Assembly (NCBI RefSeq): GCF_019402445.1
Contig: NZ_SRZM01000152.1
Span: 1 to 11,325, forward strand
Source of the DNA: Brachyspira pilosicoli
GTDB lineage: Bacteria > Spirochaetota > Brachyspiria > Brachyspirales > Brachyspiraceae
Reading direction: 5' to 3'
Length of the DNA: 11,325 nucleotides
Part shown: one piece after another, positions 6,727 through 11,325 of the stretch
How the letters are laid out: each line of letters begins with the position of its first letter
Position numbering within the stretch: the first letter of the stretch is position 1
Notes under the pieces: generated by a model
What the model was told of the DNA's origin: nothing
The model's input: the letters and a program-made list of their open reading frames with translations, nothing else
Database searches by the model: none
Position numbers and translations under genes: made by a program

Positions 6727-7308
6727 ATGACTACAATATTAAAAAGATATAATAGTGCTAGAGCTTATTTAATTAACGATGCTTCTGCTGTAAAAAAATT
6801 ATCACTTGCTTTAGTTTTTGCTGTTGCTTTAGCTATTGCTTCACAAATAAAAATATATTTACCATTTACACCTGTACCTATTAACTTCGCTACTTTTGCT
6901 GTATGTGCTAGTGCTTTAACACTTGGTGGTTTTTGGGCTTTTGTTTCTGTTGCTTTATTTATATTAGCTGGTTCTATCGGACTTCCTTCTACAATAGCTC
7001 CAAATGCTTTAGGTGCTACTACTGGTTATTTAGTAGGTTATGCATTATGTGCTTTAGTATTAGGTAAATATACTGAAAAAAATAATGCTGTAAGCTTTGT
7101 AAAAACTTCTATAATATTATTTGTATCACAAATTGCTATAATACATATTTGCGGTATGATAGGTTTATATATATGGTCTGCAAATGTTGGAACTCCATAT
7201 ACTTTAGCAGAAGTTATAATGAAAGGAAGTGTTCCATTCATTCTTGGTGATTGTGTGAAAGCTATTGCTCTTTCTTCATTAATGACTGTAGTATTAAAAA
7301 ATAAATAA
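6727..7308 (+). CDS. bioY: Biotin transporter BioY (ECF S component)
   Basis: BioY is the membrane substrate-binding subunit of energy-coupling-factor biotin importers; it may work with a shared EcfAAT module encoded elsewhere. The 193-residue protein has about six hydrophobic segments. Its family signatures are YLPFTPVPINFATFAV (44-59), GATTGYLVGY (96-105) and VPFILGDCVKA (169-179), the last containing the Asp and Lys typical of biotin binding (Asp175, Lys178). The ribosome site AAGGAG (6710-6715) supports the start. It follows oadB by 33 nt with no terminator, so it should be co-expressed with the biotin-dependent decarboxylase it would feed. A strong terminator follows it. No ECF ATPase genes are in the window. 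Confidence 0.93.
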   Translation: MTTILKRYNSARAYLINDASAVKKLSLALVFAVALAIASQIKIYLPFTPVPINFATFAVCASALTLGGFWAFVSVALFILAGSIGLPSTIAPNALGATTGYLVGYALCALVLGKYTEKNNAVSFVKTSIILFVSQIAIIHICGMIGLYIWSANVGTPYTLAEVIMKGSVPFILGDCVKAIALSSLMTVVLKNK

Positions 7309-7330
7309 TTAATATATATTTATTAATATA

Positions 7331-7370
7331 AAAAAAGGAGAATTGCTAAGTTTAGCTTTTCTCCTTTTTT
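7331..7370. terminator. Bidirectional intrinsic terminator between bioY and the convergent enzyme gene
   Basis: AAAAAAGGAGAA (7331-7342) pairs perfectly with TTCTCCTTTTTT (7359-7370). Inside is a TT/TT internal loop and a second short stem GCTA/TAGC. The A run on one side and T run on the other provide a U tract in either direction, so it can end both the oadGAB-bioY transcript and the minus-strand operon whose last stop codon is at 7380-7382. Confidence 0.9.
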
Positions 7371-7379
7371 ATAGTTTTA

Positions 7380-8414
7380 TTAGTTTAAATAAGAATCTCT
7401 TATTTCTTTTAAATATTTTATAGACCTTTTTAAACCTTCATCTTGGTCTTTCAATAATCTTTCTAAATATTCATTAGATATTTCATGAGGATAATAATAT
7501 TCTAATGGTTTTATATCATTATAAGGATAAGGATGAGAATGTATTTTAAAAGCACTTTCACCTACCCTATCTACTCCGCCAATTCCAGGAGCTCTTTTAA
7601 ATTGAGCACAATATGGATGACAAGATTCTATATTTATTCTTTTCAATGGAGATTTATTATAAAGAACATCATATATTTTTTTGATATCTAAATTTCCTTC
7701 TCCAATAGGAACCCCGCATACAACGTAATTATAAACATCTTCAGGGTCTTCTATAATAATGTGGTCTTTGGCATGTGTAGAAAAAGTGTATGGAGCCATA
7801 TTATTAACAGCTTCAATAGGATCTTCCCAAGCCATCATAGAGTTTCCAAAATCAAATAGTAACCCTATCCAAGGACTAGATAATTTTTCTATAACCCAAA
7901 CTAATTCTTTAGAAGTTTCATATTCATGATTTTCTAAAGCTATTTTTATTCTGTATTTTTTTAATAAAGGTATAATCTTTTCTAATTTTGGTATAGCTTC
8001 TTCATATATTGAAGTATCGAAATATTGACGCACCTTTGCTGGGTCATATTTTCCACCTGCTCCTGATTCTTCAGATATTACAGGGTCTTTAGTTGGAATA
8101 TATGTTCTTACAACTTCTGCATCAAGTATATTAGCGACTTTCAAAACTCTTTCTAAATGCTCAAAATCTATACCTTTAGTATCAATTTCTATATATAACC
8201 CTAATTTATCACATAAATCTCTAACCTTTTTTAGATGGTTAATATCATCTGTTTCTAATGTACCCCAAATAGGGTCCAAATTATAATCTTTTATGATATT
8301 AATTTGTACTCCATCTAAACCAAGTTCTTTAGTTTTATTAATAAAATCAAATATATTCATTCTTTTATTTTGAAAGAATAAATGATAGCTTTCAGTTTCT
8401 AAACCTAATTTCAT
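7380..8414 (-). CDS. Sugar phosphate isomerase/epimerase-like TIM-barrel protein
   Basis: A 344-residue member of the xylose isomerase-like TIM-barrel superfamily (AP endonuclease 2 fold), whose members isomerise or epimerise sugars using a divalent metal. The four expected metal ligands can be placed: Glu161 in ALENHE, Asp188 in FDFGNS, His214 in STHAKD and Glu263 in NIESCHP. The N-terminal strand MKLGLETESYHLFF and the motif LGLDGVQINI (31-40) fit the first barrel strands. Its ATG overlaps the stop of the upstream transporter gene (ATGA, plus 8411-8414), with AGGAGT (plus 8421-8426) as ribosome site inside that gene, so the two are translationally coupled. The transporter probably imports its substrate. 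The substrate cannot be read from the sequence; an acyclic polyol or keto-sugar enzyme is equally possible. Confidence 0.8.
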   Translation of the reverse strand: MKLGLETESYHLFFQNKRMNIFDFINKTKELGLDGVQINIIKDYNLDPIWGTLETDDINHLKKVRDLCDKLGLYIEIDTKGIDFEHLERVLKVANILDAEVVRTYIPTKDPVISEESGAGGKYDPAKVRQYFDTSIYEEAIPKLEKIIPLLKKYRIKIALENHEYETSKELVWVIEKLSSPWIGLLFDFGNSMMAWEDPIEAVNNMAPYTFSTHAKDHIIIEDPEDVYNYVVCGVPIGEGNLDIKKIYDVLYNKSPLKRINIESCHPYCAQFKRAPGIGGVDRVGESAFKIHSHPYPYNDIKPLEYYYPHEISNEYLERLLKDQDEGLKRSIKYLKEIRDSYLN

Positions 8415-9700
8415 GCTTGAACTCCTAATTTTTCTTTTTTCTTAATCATTGATAAAAGCAAACTAGATATTAATATTCCAAGTATAGAAAAACCTGCCAT
8501 TATAAAAAATACTATACGATATCCTGCAAAACCAGGATTGTTGTCTAATATATTTCCATATAATGCAAAAGCAAACATTTGAGGAGAATAACCGAATATA
8601 CAAGCTATAGACATAGCAGCTCCAGAAATTTCTCTAGGAACTTTTACCTCATCAATAGGAGCAAAAAATACTGCTCTCATAGAAAATATAATAGCTCCAT
8701 AACTTAATGTTAAAACCATACCTATATAAGGATTAAATTTACTATGCGGTATAAATGTAAATCCTACTATAGCAATAGCTGATAAAAAGAATGCAAATCT
8801 TATATATTTTGTAGGTGAATGAAATACTTTATCAGATAATACTCCTCCTATAGGACCACCTACTATTTTCAAACCATATTGGTTAATTACTCCATAAGCA
8901 CCTACTAAAGCTACAGGTATACTATATATATCTTTTAAGAAAGGTATAAAATAAGTTAATCCGCAATATACAGAATATACACTAAATATAGTTAATGAAA
9001 CAACCCATATCTCCAAACTTTTTATTGCTTTTATAACACCCTGTATAGCAACTTTATCTCTTGAAACTTTATTGCCGCTTTCATCTTCAAGCTTAACAAC
9101 GTCATCTTCTAATAATATATATGATAATATACCAGCTAATATTACAGCAGCAGAAAAGAATATTATACCACCTCTTAAACCAGCTGAACCAGAACCTAAT
9201 AATGTAAATACACCTAAAGCACTATAAGCTATTATTACATCCACTATACCTCTTCCAGCTTCTAAGAAACTGAACAATCTTCCTTGCTCACTACTATCAC
9301 CTAACAATCTTACAGATTTTAATAATACAGGCCAATATATAACCTCTCCAAATAATGATAATAATCCCCAAGAAATCAATATACCATAATATGGAGGAAA
9401 TGTAGACATATATAATCCAACTAAACCAACACCTATAAGTCCTACAGGAATTAATATCCTTTTTGAAAATCTATCAGCAATATAGATAGAAAAGAAATTT
9501 CCTATAGTTTGAACTAATCCGTAAACAGATAATGCAAAACCTATTTGTGTATGAGTTAAATTCATAAACTCTTGCATAGGAACATAAAATGCATCTTTCA
9601 AAGATGATAATTTAAATACTGTTCCTCCACTGAAAACCAAAACACAGAATGTGAACCACTTCTTAAAACTGTTTTTTACGACTTTTTCTTCTTTTGACAT
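8411..9700 (-). CDS. MFS transporter, 12-helix, probably for a sugar or sugar acid
   Basis: A 429-residue major facilitator superfamily permease of the inner membrane with about 12 hydrophobic segments. The loop 2-3 signature appears as ADRFSKR (75-81), and its half-repeat appears in the second half as GGPIGGVLSDKVF. A charged central loop (LEDDVVKLEDESGNKVSRDK, just under halfway) separates the two six-helix halves. The overall look resembles the YihN-type group, but I cannot assign the substrate. The ATG at plus 9698-9700 has a good ribosome site, AGGAGA (plus 9706-9711). It is the first gene of a two-gene minus-strand operon, and its TGA stop overlaps the start of the TIM-barrel enzyme. 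Confidence 0.88.
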   Translation of the reverse strand: MSKEEKVVKNSFKKWFTFCVLVFSGGTVFKLSSLKDAFYVPMQEFMNLTHTQIGFALSVYGLVQTIGNFFSIYIADRFSKRILIPVGLIGVGLVGLYMSTFPPYYGILISWGLLSLFGEVIYWPVLLKSVRLLGDSSEQGRLFSFLEAGRGIVDVIIAYSALGVFTLLGSGSAGLRGGIIFFSAAVILAGILSYILLEDDVVKLEDESGNKVSRDKVAIQGVIKAIKSLEIWVVSLTIFSVYSVYCGLTYFIPFLKDIYSIPVALVGAYGVINQYGLKIVGGPIGGVLSDKVFHSPTKYIRFAFFLSAIAIVGFTFIPHSKFNPYIGMVLTLSYGAIIFSMRAVFFAPIDEVKVPREISGAAMSIACIFGYSPQMFAFALYGNILDNNPGFAGYRIVFFIMAGFSILGILISSLLLSMIKKKEKLGVQA

Positions 9701-9736
9701 TAGAATCTCCTATTTTTTATATTAAAGTACAGTTAA

Positions 9737-9765
9737 AGTATAGTATAATACATTTTTATATTCAA
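9737..9765 (-). promoter_or_regulatory. Promoter for the MFS / TIM-barrel operon
   Basis: On the minus strand, TTGAAT (plus 9760-9765, 4 of 6) is followed after exactly 17 nt by TATACT (plus 9737-9742, 5 of 6). The start would be near 9730, about 30 nt before the MFS gene. A second TATACT five bases upstream of the -10 (plus 9742-9747) gives an alternative register with a poor 12-nt spacer. Confidence 0.55.
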
Positions 9766-9917
9766 TAAAAAAACAAAAAAAATAATAAAATCTTAATATA
9801 AAGAATACTATTCACAATAATGATATTTTTTCTAATACCTTTTATATATTTACACACTTGAAAAATAATATATTTGTTATATCATATACAAAAATATTTA
9901 CTTTAGGATAATTATTA
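9766..9917. other. Divergent intergenic region before the DUF1385 gene
   Basis: This very A/T-rich stretch must hold the promoter of the plus-strand DUF1385 gene. A TTGAAA is present at about 9858, with several TATA-like words downstream, but none at a good spacing, so I make no firm promoter call. The ribosome site of the downstream gene is weak (AGGATA just before 9910). No hairpin or small gene is convincing. Confidence 0.4.
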
Positions 9918-10955
9918 ATGAATAATAAATTAGATGAAAATAGAATAAAACAAGGAGTTGGAGGACAAGCTGTAATAGAAGGAATTATGCTTAGAAATAA
10001 AACTCATTATGTTGTAGCTGTTAGAAAGCCGAATAAAAAAATAGATTTTATAAAACATAAGATAGAAGATAATAAAAATAAATTAAGCAAAATGTTCTTT
10101 TTTAGAGGGATCATAAATTTTGTAGATATGATGAAACTAGGTTATAAGACTTTAGTTTTTTCTGCTAACACTGCAGGACTTGAAGAAGAAAAAGAAAAAA
10201 ACAAAAAAAATCTTACAAAAGAAGAAAGTAGTAAAAAAGAAAGTGCTGCTATGACTTTAAGCATGTTAGTATCTTTAGCTTTTGCTGTTGGACTTTTTAT
10301 AGCATTGCCATATTTTATTACAACTCTAATAGGAATAAATGAAAAAGAAAGTGTTGTTTTATTTAACCTTACAAGAGGAGTTATAAAATTAGCAATATTT
10401 ATTGGCTACTTACTTATTATATCTTTATTTAGCGATGTGAGAAGAGTATTTGAATATCATGGGGCTGAGCATATGGTAGTTAATGCATATGAGCATGGGC
10501 TTAATCCAGATATAAATAATATAAGAGATTATACAACTATACACCCAAGATGTGGAACTACTTTTATGTTTTTAGTATTAACTGTTTCAATACTTCTTTA
10601 TATGTTTACAAGTTATTTTGTTTATTCTTATATTTACGCCTCATATACTCCACCAAAAATTTTAGGTAATCTCACAGTATTAGCTATGAATATAATTTTA
10701 CTTCCTATAGTTTCTGGAATATCTTATGAATTATTAAAATTAGGTTTTATATTTTATAATTTCCCATTAATGAGACTTGCAATATTACCAGGTCTACTAC
10801 TTCAAAAAATAACAACTAAAAGACCAAAAGATGATGAGTTAGAAGTTGCTTTGTTTGCTTTAAATAAATTATTAGATAATTCAGTAGAAGAAAGAAGCGA
10901 AGAAGAAGTAAAAGCTGATATTGAAAAGGAAAATGAAGCTGAGTTATGCGTATAA
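9918..10955 (+). CDS. DUF1385 family membrane protein (YqhQ-like)
   Basis: A 345-residue integral membrane protein of the DUF1385 family (Bacillus subtilis YqhQ); the biochemical role is unknown. Diagnostic motifs are GVGGQAVIEGIMLR (13-26), EYHGAEHMVVNAYEHG (179-194) and HPRCGTTFMF (209-218). The conserved His181, Glu184, His185, His193, His209 and Cys212 look like metal ligands or catalytic residues; this is inference. About four membrane segments lie at 110-138, 152-172, 214-240 and 250-275. A Lys/Glu-rich insert (88-108) precedes the first of these and an acidic tail ends the protein. In many bacteria this gene lies near rpmE and prfA; here it instead overlaps a downstream unrecognised membrane protein by 10 nt, suggesting co-translation. 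Confidence 0.9.
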   Translation: MNNKLDENRIKQGVGGQAVIEGIMLRNKTHYVVAVRKPNKKIDFIKHKIEDNKNKLSKMFFFRGIINFVDMMKLGYKTLVFSANTAGLEEEKEKNKKNLTKEESSKKESAAMTLSMLVSLAFAVGLFIALPYFITTLIGINEKESVVLFNLTRGVIKLAIFIGYLLIISLFSDVRRVFEYHGAEHMVVNAYEHGLNPDINNIRDYTTIHPRCGTTFMFLVLTVSILLYMFTSYFVYSYIYASYTPPKILGNLTVLAMNIILLPIVSGISYELLKLGFIFYNFPLMRLAILPGLLLQKITTKRPKDDELEVALFALNKLLDNSVEERSEEEVKADIEKENEAELCV

Positions 10956-11325
10956 AAAAACGTTTAATAGTAAATGATGATTATTATGAATATTCAGCAA
11001 GCTATATAAAGAAATATATTTTAATAGCTTTTATTATAATTGCCGTAATATCATCTATATATTTATTTATATACATTAATTACAATACTGTTCCTAATAA
11101 ATCTTTTGCAAGAAACAATATTCCTGTTATAGAAAATAATAATATAATGAACAAGAGAGGTGTATATTATACAGGAACTTTTACTAATATTCCAAAATCT
11201 ATAGATATTAATGATAATATGAGAGAATCCATTTATATGTATTTATTTCATGATAACAATATAATATTTTGGAAATTATATAAATATGGTATAAAACGAT
11301 ATTTTTTATATAATGCATTTAATAT
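10946..11325 (+). CDS. Unrecognised single-pass membrane protein, 3' end beyond the window
   Basis: An open frame starts at ATG 10946, inside the end of the DUF1385 gene (10-nt overlap), and stays open for at least 126 codons to the window edge. It begins MRIKKRLIVNDDYYEYSASY, followed by a hydrophobic helix at about residues 24-45 (YILIAFIIIAVISSIYLFIY), then an Asn/Ile/Tyr-rich polar region probably outside the membrane. It carries VYYTGTFTNIPKSIDINDNM and then FWKLYKYGIKRYF. The basic N-terminus predicts an N-in topology with a large periplasmic domain. I do not recognise the family. The ribosome site is poor, so translation probably depends on the upstream gene. Confidence 0.65.
   Translation, partial: MRIKKRLIVNDDYYEYSASYIKKYILIAFIIIAVISSIYLFIYINYNTVPNKSFARNNIPVIENNNIMNKRGVYYTGTFTNIPKSIDINDNMRESIYMYLFHDNNIIFWKLYKYGIKRYFLYNAFN

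Noticed and set aside
5523..7241. Minus-strand open frames within oadB and bioY
   Set aside because: They are shadows of conserved membrane protein genes, and their composition mirrors the real frame.
9858..9910. A sigma-70 promoter for the DUF1385 gene from the TTGAAA near 9858
   Set aside because: The TATA-like words downstream lie at 14 or 21 nt, outside the usual spacing, and the region is too A/T-rich to decide.

Overview
This is a very A+T-rich window, by eye well under one third G+C. Its gene content fits an anaerobic host-associated spirochaete, most probably Brachyspira. The support is a flgL-fliW-csrA flagellar cluster, a Na+-pumping oxaloacetate-type decarboxylase operon, and A/T-ending codons throughout. 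The genus assignment is inference from composition and gene order; no rRNA or other marker gene is present.

Layout. (1) 1-2258, plus strand: a flagellar block. A good sigma-28 (FliA)-type promoter at 173-199 precedes flgL. The flgL frame is interrupted by an in-frame TGA at codon 179 (778-780). It is followed by fliW and csrA, a partner-switch pair in which FliW sequesters the RNA-binding translational repressor CsrA. The flgL leader carries two GGA motifs, one inside the Shine-Dalgarno, so CsrA could act on this same operon. (2) 2262-3065, minus strand: murI (glutamate racemase), convergent with csrA with only 3 nt between them. (3) 3218-7308, plus strand: oadG-oadA-oadB-bioY, a membrane-bound biotin-dependent Na+ pump followed by a biotin importer. 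Its promoter region holds three copies of TTGTATA and a perfect 17-bp palindrome over the -10 box. (4) 7331-7370: a strong bidirectional intrinsic terminator. (5) 7380-9700, minus strand: a translationally coupled MFS transporter and TIM-barrel sugar isomerase/epimerase-like enzyme. (6) 9918 to the end, plus strand: a DUF1385 (YqhQ-like) membrane protein overlapping an unrecognised single-pass membrane protein that runs off the window.

How the parts work together. The oad operon makes metabolic sense as a unit. OadG anchors the complex, and OadA transfers the carboxylate of a 2-oxo-dicarboxylate to its own biotin. OadB decarboxylates carboxybiotin and exports Na+, and BioY supplies the biotin. 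The flagellar block likewise joins a late flagellar structural gene to the FliW/CsrA switch that ties mRNA translation to flagellar assembly.

Most notable points: the premature stop in flgL with a change in codon preference around it; fliW and csrA in the same frame, separated by one stop and one sense codon; the candidate CsrA sites; the repeat-rich oad operator; and the divergent OadA and N-terminally extended OadB. I found no mobile element, CRISPR array, tRNA or rRNA, and nothing I would call a wholly new system.
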